A stretch of 64,000 nt of DNA, from the NCBI RefSeq assembly GCF_014655295.1, contig NZ_BNBI01000006.1, positions 424,781 to 488,780 of the forward strand. Direction: 5' to 3'. Positions 49,043-58,065 of this stretch are shown here, piece by piece. A program made the position numbers and the translations under genes. Source of the DNA: Streptomyces fumanus. GTDB taxonomy: Bacteria; Actinomycetota; Actinomycetes; Streptomycetales; Streptomycetaceae. The notes beneath the pieces were generated by a model. That model did no database searches. It had not been told where the DNA came from and was given only the letters and a program-made list of their open reading frames with translations. Numbering within the stretch: the stretch's first letter is position 1; every line of letters begins with the position of its first letter.

Positions 49043-50508
49043 ACCGCACCACCCTGTCCCTCTTCGCCGGCGTGGCCGCGCTCGCCGCCGTCACCGGGTT
49101 CGCGGTGGTGTCCTCCCCGGACGCCACCGGCGCCGGCGCCGCCCGCAGCGCCGCCGAGCTGCCCGTGGAGCGCACCAGCCTGCTCTGCCCGGCGCCGAGC
49201 ACCTCCGACCTCGCCGAGACCGCGTACACCTCGTTCACGCCCGTCACCAAGGGCGCCGGGAGCGGCGGGACGGCGGGGCTCGTCCCGGCCGGGCCGGCCG
49301 CCGAGAAGGACGGCGAGCCCGTACTGAAGCCCGCGGCGCCCGGCACGCCCGCCACCGGGGACAGCTCCGGCGGGGACACGCCCGCGCTGGTCGGCACGGC
49401 GGAGGGCGGGGCCGCGCCGGGCTGGACCGTGCAGGAGACCACCGAGGTCGCCGCCGGCGCCGGGCGCGGGCTGCTGGGCGTCGCCTGCACGGCGCCCGAC
49501 ACGGAGTTCTGGTTCCCGGGCGCCAGCACGGCCGCCGGCCGCACCGACTACGTGCACCTGACCAACCCCGACGACTCCGCCGCCGTGGTCGACGTCGAGC
49601 TGTACGGCAAGGACGGCGCCCTGAAGTCGACGGCCGGGGAGGGCGTCACCGTCAAGCCGCACACCAGCGAGGCGCTCCTGCTGTCCACCCTCGGCGACAC
49701 CGAGGAGGACGACCTCACCGTCCACGTCACCGTGCGCAGCGGCCGGGTCGGCGCCGCCGTCCAGGCCCTGGACGACAAGGCCGGCGGCGACTGGCTGGCC
49801 GCCTCCGCCGACCCGGCGGGCAGCCTGGTGCTGCCGGGCATCCCCGAGGACGCCCTGGCCGTACGCCTGGTGCTGTTCACGCCCGGTGACACGGACGCCG
49901 ACCTGAAGGTGCGGCTCGCCTCGCCGTCCGGGGCGATCACCCCCGCCGGGCACGAGACGGTGCACGTGAAGGCGGGCATGACCACGGCCGTCGACCTCGC
50001 CGACGTCACCCGGGGCGACGCCGGTTCGCTGCTGCTGACCCCGACCGGCCGGTCCGTGCCGGTGGTGGCGGCGCTCCGCGTGGTGCGCGGCAAGGACACC
50101 GACCAGGAGACGGCGTTCATCCCGGCCACCGCCCCGGTCGGCACCCGCGCGACGGCGGCCGGCAACCGGACCGCCAAGGACACCACCCTCTCCCTGGCCG
50201 CCCCCCGGGGCGCCGCCCGGGTGAAGGTCACGGCGTCGGCGGGCAGCGAGGGCGGTACGGCGGTCACGAAGACGTACACCCTCAAGGCGGGCACCACCCA
50301 GGCCGTCGAGGCCCCCGTCCCCGCCGGACTGAAGGGCCTGTACGCCCTGACGGTCGAGCCGGTCTCCGGCGGCCCGGTCTACGCCGCCCGGACGCTGCGG
50401 GCGGCCAAGGACGGCGTCCCGGCGTTCACCGTGCAGACCCTCCCCGACGACCGGGGCACGGTGGCGGTACCGGAGGCGGAGGAGGACCTGTCGGTCGTCC
50501 AGGAGTGA
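49039..50508 (+). CDS. Secreted or membrane-anchored DUF5719-like protein
   Basis: 489 residues. A signal-anchor segment (LSLFAGVAALAAVTGFAVVSS, about 5-25) is followed by an extracytoplasmic beta-rich region with repeated VxLxxLGxxG-like strands (VDVELYGKDGALKS, ADLKVRLASPSGAI). CPAP and GVACTAPD provide two Cys that may pair. No catalytic residues are recognised. Start/stop overlap with the giant glycosyltransferase implies tight co-expression, perhaps as its extracellular partner. Confidence 0.82.
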   Translation: MNRTTLSLFAGVAALAAVTGFAVVSSPDATGAGAARSAAELPVERTSLLCPAPSTSDLAETAYTSFTPVTKGAGSGGTAGLVPAGPAAEKDGEPVLKPAAPGTPATGDSSGGDTPALVGTAEGGAAPGWTVQETTEVAAGAGRGLLGVACTAPDTEFWFPGASTAAGRTDYVHLTNPDDSAAVVDVELYGKDGALKSTAGEGVTVKPHTSEALLLSTLGDTEEDDLTVHVTVRSGRVGAAVQALDDKAGGDWLAASADPAGSLVLPGIPEDALAVRLVLFTPGDTDADLKVRLASPSGAITPAGHETVHVKAGMTTAVDLADVTRGDAGSLLLTPTGRSVPVVAALRVVRGKDTDQETAFIPATAPVGTRATAAGNRTAKDTTLSLAAPRGAARVKVTASAGSEGGTAVTKTYTLKAGTTQAVEAPVPAGLKGLYALTVEPVSGGPVYAARTLRAAKDGVPAFTVQTLPDDRGTVAVPEAEEDLSVVQE

Positions 50509-50514
50509 GCTGCG

Positions 50515-50620
50515 GGTCAGTCCTTGCCGCAGCGAGAGGTGAGGGGCCGGTCGAGTGCTCGCCGCAGCGAGGAGTGAGCGGCCGGTTCAGTCCCCGCCGT
50601 TCCGAGGAGTGAGGCGCCGG
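50515..50620. repeat. Three tandem 34-35-bp copies of the adjacent gene's 3' end
   Basis: Units start at 50515, 50549 and 50584, and a fourth at 50619 is the actual end of the metallopeptidase gene. Each has the form GGT(C)AGTCC-CGCCG...GAGGAGTGAG-GGCC. The copies keep the stop-codon context on the minus strand, which shows local duplication of the gene tail followed by drift. Confidence 0.8.
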
Positions 50621-51070
50621 TCAGTCCTCGCCGTACCGGGGGTCGACGGTCTCCGGTGTCAGCCCCAGCAGGTCCGCGACCTGCTCGACCACGACCTCGT
50701 GCACCAGGGCGGCCCGCTCGTCGCGCCCCTTGGTGCGGATCTCGACCGGCCGCCGGTACACCACCACGCGCGCGCGGCGGCCGTCCCGCGAGGGCACCGT
50801 GCCGCCGAGCGGGACCGGCTCGTCGCTCCAGGGATCGCCGGCACCGTCCAGGCGCGGCACCTCCAGGACGAGGAAATCGATGTCGGCGAGCTGCGGCCAC
50901 CGCCGCTCCAGTTGCTCCACGGAGTCCTGCACCAGGTCGGCGAAGACCTCGGCACGGCTGGCGGCGAGCGGTACCTGCGGGGGTGCGATCGGGCCGCGCA
51001 TGCCCCGGCCGTGGCGGTCACGGCGGCGGGGGCCGGGGGCGGCGGCACGGGGCGTCACAGGCTTGTCCAT
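50621..51070 (-). CDS. Metallopeptidase-like (zincin fold) protein with degenerate active site
   Basis: About 149 residues. RRARVVVYRRPVEIRTKGRDERAALVHEVVVEQVADLLGL matches the small zincin family near whiB in actinobacteria. The expected HExxH reads HEVVVEQ, so the second zinc His is replaced and proteolysis is doubtful. The conserved ending PETVDPRYGED is intact. The start at 51070 lacks a clear ribosome site; a longer version beginning with an upstream GTG is possible. The mycobacterial counterpart by position is Rv3259. Confidence 0.82.
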   Translation of the reverse strand: MDKPVTPRAAAPGPRRRDRHGRGMRGPIAPPQVPLAASRAEVFADLVQDSVEQLERRWPQLADIDFLVLEVPRLDGAGDPWSDEPVPLGGTVPSRDGRRARVVVYRRPVEIRTKGRDERAALVHEVVVEQVADLLGLTPETVDPRYGED

Positions 51071-51413
51071 CACTGGTGAAGGGTAGTCCCCGCCGGGTCC
51101 GCGCGCCGGGCTCCGCCGCACAGAACGGGTGACGCGGCGGCACACCCGTCCGGGTGTCGGAGGATGACCATTCCAGCCAAGGTTGGGCTCGATTCCGTAT
51201 CTCTCCCGGACCGCCGGTCTCCAGGCAAATGGCGGGGTTTGTGCCGGATCATGACCGCTTCCCGGGTCGCGCGGCACCCCGGGAGACGGTGTCCGCGCAG
51301 GTCAGCGGGGTGTGCCAGGAGGGGGTTGTGGGGTGTTTCACACCACGACACGGTGGAGTGACCTGGGGGAGAGTCGTCGCGGCCCGCTCAAGAGTGCGGT
51401 ACCGTCCAACGTC
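51071..51413. promoter_or_regulatory. Divergent promoter region for metallopeptidase-like and DUF3499 genes
   Basis: 343 bases with no credible gene. A TACCGT hexamer near 51400 is a possible -10 for the DUF3499 gene. A GTGTTTCACACCACGACAC partial palindrome lies near 51332. Nothing else is identified. Confidence 0.35.
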
Positions 51414-51788
51414 GTGAGCCCTGTACGTCGCTGTTCGCGCACCGCTTGCGGCCGTCCCGCCGTAGCGACGCTGACGTACGTCTACGCCGACTCGACCGCG
51501 GTCCTCGGCCCGCTCGCCACCTACGCCGAACCCCACTGCTACGACCTGTGCGCCGAGCACTCCGAGCGCCTCACCGCCCCGCGCGGCTGGGAGGTCGTCC
51601 GGCTCCTGGACGGTTCCGCCCCGGCCCGCCCCAGCGGCGACGACCTGGAAGCGCTGGCCAACGCGGTGCGCGAGGCGGCCCGGCCCCAGGAGCGTGCCGC
51701 CGAGGCCGGCGGCGGGGCCCGGTCGGCCGACCCGATGGAGGTCGCGCGCCGCGGCCACCTGCGGGTCCTGCGGTCGCCCGACAACTGA
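51414..51788 (+). CDS. DUF3499-family protein
   Basis: 124 residues from the GTG at 51414. The N-terminal RRCSRTACGRPAVATLTYVYADSTAVLGPLA and the CYDLCAEHSERLTAPRGWEVVRL block give two Cys pairs (CSRTAC and CYDLC) that look like a small zinc ribbon. The family is restricted to actinobacteria and occupies this place in mycobacteria too (Rv3258c). The C-terminal third is variable and charged. Function is unknown; a nucleic-acid or regulatory role is only a guess. Confidence 0.88.
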   Translation: MSPVRRCSRTACGRPAVATLTYVYADSTAVLGPLATYAEPHCYDLCAEHSERLTAPRGWEVVRLLDGSAPARPSGDDLEALANAVREAARPQERAAEAGGGARSADPMEVARRGHLRVLRSPDN

Positions 51789-51923
51789 CCTCCCCCGCGC
51801 GGGGGTTCGCGGTGCGTGCCCGCCGGCTGCACACCTGTTGACGCGCGCTTGTCGCGGACACGACCATTCCGTCCCAGGTGCGGCGAGACATCGCTTTCGC
51901 ATGGCGGAATCGGGGAGGCGTCC

Positions 51924-53540
51924 GTGTACGTCCAGGAACTGCGACCCGTCGCCGGCTCCCTGGGCCTGTCCGCCCTCGTGGCCGCCCTGCCCCTGGTGCT
52001 CGTCCTCGTGCTGCTCGGCGGCGTGCGGATGAAGGCCCATCTGGCGGGCCTGACCGGCCTCCTGGCCGCCGTTCTCGTCGCCCGGCTCGCCTACGGCATG
52101 CCCCTGGGCCAGGCGGCCTCCAGTGCCGCCCAGGGCGCCGCCTTCGGCCTCTTCCCCATCCTGTGGATCGTCGTCAACGCCCTGTGGGTGTACCGGATGA
52201 CCGTCCGCACCCGGCACTTCGACGTCCTGCGGCGCTCCTTCGGCCGGCTCTCCGACGACCCCCGCGTCCAGGCGCTCGTCATCGCCTTCTGCTTCGGCGC
52301 CCTCCTGGAGGCCCTCGCCGGGTTCGGCGCGCCCGTCGCCATCTGCTCGGTGATGCTCGTGGCGCTCGGCTTCGACCCCGTCCGCGCGGCGGTCGTCTCC
52401 CTGGTCGCCAACACCGCGCCGGTCGCCTTCGGCGCGATGGGCACCCCCGTGGTCACCCTCGCCCAGGTGACCGGAGTGCCCCTGGACGACGTCGCCGCCG
52501 TGGTGGGCCGGCAGACCCCGCTGCTGGCCCTCGTCGTCCCCCTGGTGCTGGTCGGGCTGGTGGACGGGCGGCGCGGGCTCCGCGAGACCTGGGTGCCCGC
52601 CCTGGTGTGCGGAACCGCCTTCGCCGCCGCCCAGTTCGCCGCCTCCAACTACGTCTCCGCCCAACTCGCCGACATCGGCGCCGCGCTGGCCGGGGCGGGC
52701 GCCCTGGTCGCCGTACCGCGCACCCGCGCACCCGCCGCCGAGCCGGTGCGCGCCGCCGTCCTGACCGGCGTACGCACCGGGGAACCCGGCGAACGCGACC
52801 CCGCGCGGGAGGTCGTCCGCGCCTACGCGCCCTACGCGCTGATCGTCGCCGTCTTCTCCGCCGCCCAGATCCCCGCCGTCAAGGACCGGCTGGCCAGGGC
52901 GACACAGACGTACGACTGGCCCTTCCTCGACGTGGCCGGACCGGACGGCGAGCCGGTCGGCGGCAACGTGTTCACCTGGCCGGTCCTCTCCACCGGCGGC
53001 ACCCTCGTCCTGCTCGCGGGGCTCACCACGGCCGCCGTCCTCGGCGTGCACGCGCGCGTGGCGGTCGCCGAGTGGCTCGCCACCGTCCGCGAACTGCGCT
53101 CCGCTCTCCTCACCGTCACCTCCGTGCTGGCCCTCGCCTACGTCATGAACCTCTCCGGACAGGCCGCCACCATCGGCCACTTCGTCGCGGCGGCCGGCGC
53201 CGGACTCGCCTTCCTCTCCCCGGTCCTCGGCTGGTTCGGCGTCGCCGTCACCGGCTCCGACACCTCCGCCAACGCGCTGTTCGGCGCCCTCCAGGTCACC
53301 GCCGCGCGGGAGTCGGGCCTGCCGCCCGGACTCCTCGCCGCCGCCAACAGCTCCGGCGGCGTCCTCGGCAAGATGATCTCCCCGCAGAACCTCACCATCG
53401 CCTGCGCGGCCGTCGGCCTGGCCGGCCGCGAGGGCGACCTGCTGCGCAAGGTGCTGCCCTGGAGCGCCGGTCTGCTGCTGGTGATGTGCCTCGTCGTGGC
53501 CGGCCAGTCCGCGGCCGTCCTCGGCTGGATGCTGCCGTGA
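51924..53540 (+). CDS. L-lactate permease (LctP family)
   Basis: 538 residues and about 13 membrane helices. Family landmarks are ALVIAFCFGALLEALAGFGAPVAICSVMLVALGF, ANTAPVAFGAMGTPVVTLAQVTG and GSDTSANALFGALQVTAARE ... AANSSGGVLGKMISPQNL. It imports lactate (and glycolate) with protons. The GTG at 51924 follows GGGGAGG at good spacing; the frame opens earlier but upstream residues are not family-like. It separates DUF3499 from manB and is not part of the conserved core order, so it is probably an insertion. Confidence 0.93.
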   Translation: MYVQELRPVAGSLGLSALVAALPLVLVLVLLGGVRMKAHLAGLTGLLAAVLVARLAYGMPLGQAASSAAQGAAFGLFPILWIVVNALWVYRMTVRTRHFDVLRRSFGRLSDDPRVQALVIAFCFGALLEALAGFGAPVAICSVMLVALGFDPVRAAVVSLVANTAPVAFGAMGTPVVTLAQVTGVPLDDVAAVVGRQTPLLALVVPLVLVGLVDGRRGLRETWVPALVCGTAFAAAQFAASNYVSAQLADIGAALAGAGALVAVPRTRAPAAEPVRAAVLTGVRTGEPGERDPAREVVRAYAPYALIVAVFSAAQIPAVKDRLARATQTYDWPFLDVAGPDGEPVGGNVFTWPVLSTGGTLVLLAGLTTAAVLGVHARVAVAEWLATVRELRSALLTVTSVLALAYVMNLSGQAATIGHFVAAAGAGLAFLSPVLGWFGVAVTGSDTSANALFGALQVTAARESGLPPGLLAAANSSGGVLGKMISPQNLTIACAAVGLAGREGDLLRKVLPWSAGLLLVMCLVVAGQSAAVLGWMLP

Positions 53541-53607
53541 CCACCGGGTTGTCAGCGGGGCCGGGTAGTTTGTGGGCACCGACAGGACTTTCCAGGAAGG
53601 CTGGCCC

Positions 53608-54972
53608 GTGACTGCTGATCTGTCGCAGATCGTCAAGGCGTACGACGTACGCGGAGTGGTCCCGGACCAGTGGGACGAGCCGCTCGCCGAGCTGTTCGGC
53701 GCGGCCTTCGTCCGCATGACCGGCGCGAGCGCCATCGTGACCGGGCACGACATGCGCCCCTCGTCCCCCGGGCTGTCCGGCGCCTTCGCGCGCGGGGCGG
53801 CGGCCCTGGGCGCCGACGTCACCGAGATCGGCCTGTGCTCCACCGACCAGCTCTACTACGCCTCCGGCGCGCTGGACCTGCCGGGCGCCATGTTCACCGC
53901 CTCCCACAACCCCGCCCGGTACAACGGCATCAAGCTGTGCCGCGCGGGCGCCGCCCCGGTCGGCCAGGACACCGGCCTCGCCGAGATCCGCGAGCTGGTC
54001 GAGGGCTGGAGCCGCACCGGCGCCCCCGCACCGGCCGCGCGCAAGGGCACCGTCACCCCCCGCGACACCCTCGCCGACTACGCGGCCCACCTGCGCGGCC
54101 TGGTCGACCTCACGGCGATCCGCCCGCTCCGGGTCGTCGTCGACGCGGGCAACGGCATGGGCGGCCACACCGTCCCCTCCGTCCTCGCGGACCTCCCCGT
54201 GGACCTGGTGCCGATGTACTTCGAACTGGACGGCACCTTCCCGAACCACGAGGCCAACCCCCTGGACCCGGCCAACCTCGTCGACCTGCAGAAGCGCGTC
54301 CGCGAGGAGGGCGCCGACCTCGGCCTCGCCTTCGACGGCGACGCCGACCGCTGCTTCGTCGTCGACGAGAACGGCGACCCGGTACCCCCGTCGGCGATCA
54401 CCGCCCTGGTCGCCGCCCGCGAACTGGCCCGGCACGGCGGCCACGGCACCGTCATCCACAACCTGATCACCTCCTGGTCCGTCCCCGAGGTCGTCCGCGA
54501 GCACGGCGGCACCCCGGTCCGCACCCGCGTGGGCCACTCCTTCATCAAGGCCGAGATGGCCCGCACCGGCGCGATCTTCGGCGGCGAGCACTCCGCCCAC
54601 TACTACTTCCGCGACTTCTGGAACGCCGACACGGGCATGCTCGCCGCCCTGCACGTCCTCGCCGCCCTCGGCGGCCAGGAGCGGCCCCTGTCCGCGCTGG
54701 TCGCCGAGTACGACCGGTACGCCGGCTCCGGCGAGATCAACTCCACGGTCGACGACCAGACCGCCCGCCTCGCCGCGATCAGAGCCGCCTACCAGGACCG
54801 CGCCGGCATCACCCTCGACGACCTCGACGGCCTCACCGTCACCGCCGCCGACTGGTGGTTCAACGTCCGCCCGTCCAACACCGAACCCCTGCTCCGCCTG
54901 AACGCGGAGGCCCGCGACGAGGCGACGATGGTGCGGGTACGGGACGAGGCGCTGGCGATCATCCGGGGGTGA
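53608..54972 (+). CDS. manB: Phosphomannomutase/phosphoglucomutase ManB
   Basis: 454 residues. The phosphoserine loop is MFTASHNPARYNGIKLC (about 97-113), the metal loop FDGDADRCFVVDE (about 245), the sugar-specificity loop GGEHSAHYYFRD (about 325) and the phosphate-binding loop RPSNTEPLLRLNAEA near the C-terminus. It interconverts mannose-6- and mannose-1-phosphate, between manA and the GDP-mannose enzyme of this window. The GTG start has AGGAAGG upstream. Confidence 0.95.
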   Translation: MTADLSQIVKAYDVRGVVPDQWDEPLAELFGAAFVRMTGASAIVTGHDMRPSSPGLSGAFARGAAALGADVTEIGLCSTDQLYYASGALDLPGAMFTASHNPARYNGIKLCRAGAAPVGQDTGLAEIRELVEGWSRTGAPAPAARKGTVTPRDTLADYAAHLRGLVDLTAIRPLRVVVDAGNGMGGHTVPSVLADLPVDLVPMYFELDGTFPNHEANPLDPANLVDLQKRVREEGADLGLAFDGDADRCFVVDENGDPVPPSAITALVAARELARHGGHGTVIHNLITSWSVPEVVREHGGTPVRTRVGHSFIKAEMARTGAIFGGEHSAHYYFRDFWNADTGMLAALHVLAALGGQERPLSALVAEYDRYAGSGEINSTVDDQTARLAAIRAAYQDRAGITLDDLDGLTVTAADWWFNVRPSNTEPLLRLNAEARDEATMVRVRDEALAIIRG

Positions 54973-55029
54973 CGGGGCGTCGCGGTTCCGGGCGAACGCC
55001 CGGACGGTTCGGGGGCGAGCACCCTTACG

Positions 55030-55140
55030 GCCCGTCCGGCTTGGTGGTGGGCTCGTCCGGCTTGGCGGTGGGCCCGTCCGGCTCGGCGGTGGGCCCGTCC
55101 GGCTCGGCGGTGGGCTCGCCCAGCCCGGTGGTTGTCCCGC
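55030..55140. repeat. 21-bp tandem repeats between manB and the Trm112-like gene
   Basis: About five copies of GGTGGGCCCGTCCGGCTCGGC with T/C variation at a few positions. The unit is seven codons long and reads open in several frames, giving PTAEPDG on the minus strand, but there is no start, ribosome site or conserved flank. The 378-base gap holds nothing else apart from GC-rich sequence before the next ATG. Confidence 0.8.
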
Positions 55141-55350
55141 CCGGCCCGCCGGTCGGCCGGCATGGGCCGGGGACCCCGGGGCAGCCCCGGCTCCCGGGCG
55201 GCCCCCGCTGGCCTCCGGGGCGGTGCCTCCGTTCCTCGGGCGACCGCCCCGGCACAGGAAGCACAAACGGCACCCGGCCACCCGCCCCCTCACCGGCGGT
55301 ACCCTGACCAGCACATCCGCACAAGCCCCAGCACCCCGAAGGGACCCGCC

Positions 55351-55521
55351 ATGCCGCTCGAAGCCGGCCTCCTGGAGATCCTCGCCTGCCCCGCCTGCCA
55401 CTCCCCCCTCGAAGAGCGGGACGCCGAGCTGATCTGCACCGGCCAGGACTGCGGCCTCGCCTACCCGGTCCGCGACGGCATCCCCGTCCTCCTCGTGGAC
55501 GAGGCCCGCCGCCCGGAGTGA
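55351..55521 (+). CDS. Trm112-family small zinc protein
   Basis: 56 residues. LLEILACPACHSPLEERDAELICTGQDCGLAYPVRDGIPVLL shows the CPxC and CxxxxxC zinc pairs and the IPVLL ending typical of Trm112/YcaR proteins, which bind and stabilise methyltransferases or act as small zinc adaptors. It lies between manB and the SIS gene, probably in one transcript, as in other actinobacteria. AAGGGAC precedes the ATG. Confidence 0.9.
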   Translation: MPLEAGLLEILACPACHSPLEERDAELICTGQDCGLAYPVRDGIPVLLVDEARRPE

Positions 55522-55574
55522 CCACCCCGGGCCCCCGCACCTGACGCCCCGGCGATCGATCGGAGACTGCCGCC

Positions 55575-56702
55575 ATGCTCGACGAATCGCTGCTCGACAG
55601 CCCGGAGAGGCTGGCCGGCGCCGACCGCCGCGGTCTGCTCCGCGGCGCCGCGGAAGCCGGCGCCCGCGTCCGCACCGCCGCCCGGCAGGCCGCCGAGGCG
55701 GGCGTCGCCGCCCTGAAGCCGGACGGCCGCCCCCGCGCCGTCCTGATCGCCGGCCCGGGCGCCGCCGCCACCCACGCCGCCGACCTCCTCGGCACCCTCG
55801 CCGGCGCCGGCAGCCCCGTCACCCGCCTCGCCCCCAGCGGCGTCGCCCCCGCCTCCGGCGCCCTGCGCTGGGAGCTGCCCGGCTGGACCGGCTCCGTCGA
55901 CCTGCTGCTCATCGCCACCCCCGACGGCACCGAACCCGGCCTCGCCCTGCTCGCCGAGACCGCCTACCGGCGCGGCTGCGCGGTCGTCGCCGTCGCCCCC
56001 GCCCGCTCCCCGCTCAGCGAGACGGTGAACGGCTCCGTCGGCCTGTTCCTCCCCATGGCGACCGCCCCGTACGACCACCAGGAGCCCCTCGCCGGCGCGG
56101 CACCCGGCGTCCTGTGGGCCCTGCTCACCCCGCTGCTCGCCCTGCTGGACCGCACCGGCCTGCTCGCCGCCCCGCCGGACGCCCTGGAGAGGGTCGCCGA
56201 CCGCCTCGACCAGGTCGCCGAGCGCTGCGGCCCCGCTATCGCGACGTACGGCAACCCGGCCAAGACCCTCGCGGCCGAACTGGCCGACGCCCTCCCCGTC
56301 GTCTGGACCGAGGGCACCTCCGCCGGCCCCGCCGGCCGCCGCTTCGCCGCCGCCCTCGCCGAACTCTCCGGCATCCCCGCGGTCGTCGCCGAACTGCCCG
56401 AGGCGCTCGCCGCGCACAGCGCCCTGCTGGCCGGCCCGCTGGCCGCCGGCGCCGACCCCGACGACTTCTTCCGCGACCGCGTCGAGGAACCGCCCGCCCT
56501 GCACGCGCGCGTGGTGCTGCTGCGCGACCGTCCGATCGGCGGCGTCACCGCCGCCCCCGCCGCCCGCGACCTGGCCCTCAGCCACGACACGCCGATCAGC
56601 GAACTGGAACCCGAGCCCGGCGGCGAGCTGGAGACCCTCGCCGAACTGATCGCCATCACGGATTTCGCCGCCGTTTACCTGACGCTCGCTTCCGGCGCCT
56701 GA
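55575..56702 (+). CDS. SIS-domain phosphosugar isomerase-like protein
   Basis: 375 residues. The N-terminal SIS-like module (about 50-170; VLIAGPGAAATHAADLLGTL, VDLLLIATPDGTEPG) and the C-terminal bacterial phosphoglucose/phosphomannose isomerase-like module (about 210-375; AIATYGNPAKTLAAELADALPVVWTEGTSAGPAGRRFAAALAE) match the actinobacterial family between manB and manA. It may isomerise or bind hexose phosphates. The catalytic Glu/His residues of true PGI/PMI are not clearly present, so activity is uncertain. Confidence 0.87.
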   Translation: MLDESLLDSPERLAGADRRGLLRGAAEAGARVRTAARQAAEAGVAALKPDGRPRAVLIAGPGAAATHAADLLGTLAGAGSPVTRLAPSGVAPASGALRWELPGWTGSVDLLLIATPDGTEPGLALLAETAYRRGCAVVAVAPARSPLSETVNGSVGLFLPMATAPYDHQEPLAGAAPGVLWALLTPLLALLDRTGLLAAPPDALERVADRLDQVAERCGPAIATYGNPAKTLAAELADALPVVWTEGTSAGPAGRRFAAALAELSGIPAVVAELPEALAAHSALLAGPLAAGADPDDFFRDRVEEPPALHARVVLLRDRPIGGVTAAPAARDLALSHDTPISELEPEPGGELETLAELIAITDFAAVYLTLASGA

Positions 56703-56771
56703 TCTCGTACCCACGCGGGCCGCAGCCGCGTACCGCACCGCAGAACCGGCAGAGAGAGCCCACCAGAAGCA

Positions 56772-57923
56772 ATGGACCGCCTCGACAACACCGTCCGCCC
56801 CTACGCCTGGGGTTCCACCACCGCGATCCCCGAGCTGCTCGGCACCGAACCGACCGGCCGGCCGCAGGCGGAGATGTGGATGGGCGCCCACCCCGGCGCC
56901 CCCTCCCGCACCGGCCGGGGCGCCCTCACCGAGATCATCGACGCCGACCCCGAACGCGAACTCGGCGCCGCCTCGGTCGCCAGGTTCGGCCCCCGGCTGC
57001 CCTTCCTCCTCAAGCTGCTCGCCGCCGGCGCCCCGCTCTCCCTCCAGGTCCACCCCGACCTGGACCAGGCCCGCCGGGGATACGAGGACGAGGAACGCCG
57101 CGGCATCCCCGTCGACGCCCCGCACCGCAACTACAAGGACGCCAACCACAAGCCCGAACTGATCTGCGCCCTCACCGAGTTCGACGGCCTGTGCGGCTTC
57201 CGCGCCCCCGCCGAGGCCGCCGGCCTGCTCGACGCCCTCGGCGTGCCCTCCGTCAAGCCGTACGCCGATCTGCTGCGCGCCCGACCCGAGGGCGCCGCCC
57301 TGCGCGAGGTGCTCACCGCGGTCCTCACCGCCGACCCCGAGGAGATGTCCCGCACGGTCACCGAGGCCGCGGCCGCCTGCGAGCGCCTCGGCGGCGCACA
57401 CGCCCCGTACGCCGCCATCGCCCGGCACTACCCGGGCGACCCCGGCGTCCTCGCCGCGATGCTCCTCAACCACGTCCGGCTCCAGCCCGGCGAGGCCCTC
57501 TACCTCGGCGCCGGCATCCCGCACGCCTACCTCGGCGGCCTCGGCGTCGAGATCATGGCCAACTCCGACAACGTCCTGCGCTGCGGCCTGACCCCCAAGC
57601 ACGTCGACGTCCCCGAACTCCTGCGCATCGTCCGCTTCGAGGCCGCCGGCCCCGGCGTGCTGCGCCCGGAGGCGTCCCCCGACGGCGAGGAGGTCTACGA
57701 CACCCCCACCGACGAGTTCCGCCTCTCCCGGTACGTCCTCCCCGCCGGCACCGCCCCCCGCGACCTCACCCTGCCCACCCCGCAGATCCTCCTGTGCACC
57801 GCGGGCACCGTCCGCGTGGGCACGGAGGAACTCACCCCGGGCACCTCCGTCTTCGTACCGGCCGGTGAGAAAGCCGAAACAGCGGGAACCGGTACGGTCT
57901 TCCGGGCCACCGTCCGCGTCTGA
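56772..57923 (+). CDS. manA: Mannose-6-phosphate isomerase, class I
   Basis: 383 residues. The type I PMI signature is complete: LRPYAWGSTTAIPELLG-like opening, LLAAGAPLSLQVHPDLDQA with the Gln-x-His zinc ligands, KDANHKPELICALTEFDGLCGFR (Glu ligand), and GIPHAYLGGLGVEIMANSDNVLRCGLTPKHVDV with the last His and catalytic Arg region. It makes mannose-6-phosphate from fructose-6-phosphate for GDP-mannose and mannosylated envelope products. A strong hairpin follows. Confidence 0.96.
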   Translation: MDRLDNTVRPYAWGSTTAIPELLGTEPTGRPQAEMWMGAHPGAPSRTGRGALTEIIDADPERELGAASVARFGPRLPFLLKLLAAGAPLSLQVHPDLDQARRGYEDEERRGIPVDAPHRNYKDANHKPELICALTEFDGLCGFRAPAEAAGLLDALGVPSVKPYADLLRARPEGAALREVLTAVLTADPEEMSRTVTEAAAACERLGGAHAPYAAIARHYPGDPGVLAAMLLNHVRLQPGEALYLGAGIPHAYLGGLGVEIMANSDNVLRCGLTPKHVDVPELLRIVRFEAAGPGVLRPEASPDGEEVYDTPTDEFRLSRYVLPAGTAPRDLTLPTPQILLCTAGTVRVGTEELTPGTSVFVPAGEKAETAGTGTVFRATVRV

Positions 57924-57933
57924 CGCGGACACG

Positions 57934-57969
57934 GCAGCCCGGCCCGCACACGTCCGCGGGCCGGGCTGC
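57934..57969 (+). terminator. Strong terminator after manA
   Basis: A perfect 14-bp stem GCAGCCCGGCCCGC/GCGGGCCGGGCTGC with an 8-base loop, 11 bases after the manA stop. It separates the mannose operon from the cation efflux gene. Confidence 0.85.
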
Positions 57970-58065
57970 AACAATGGCCCACCGCAAAGGACGGGCAAAG
58001 CCGGCCCCGGCCGGCCTCCGTCCCCGGGTACGCAGGCAGACGTAGGCGAAGGGACCACGCGACAC

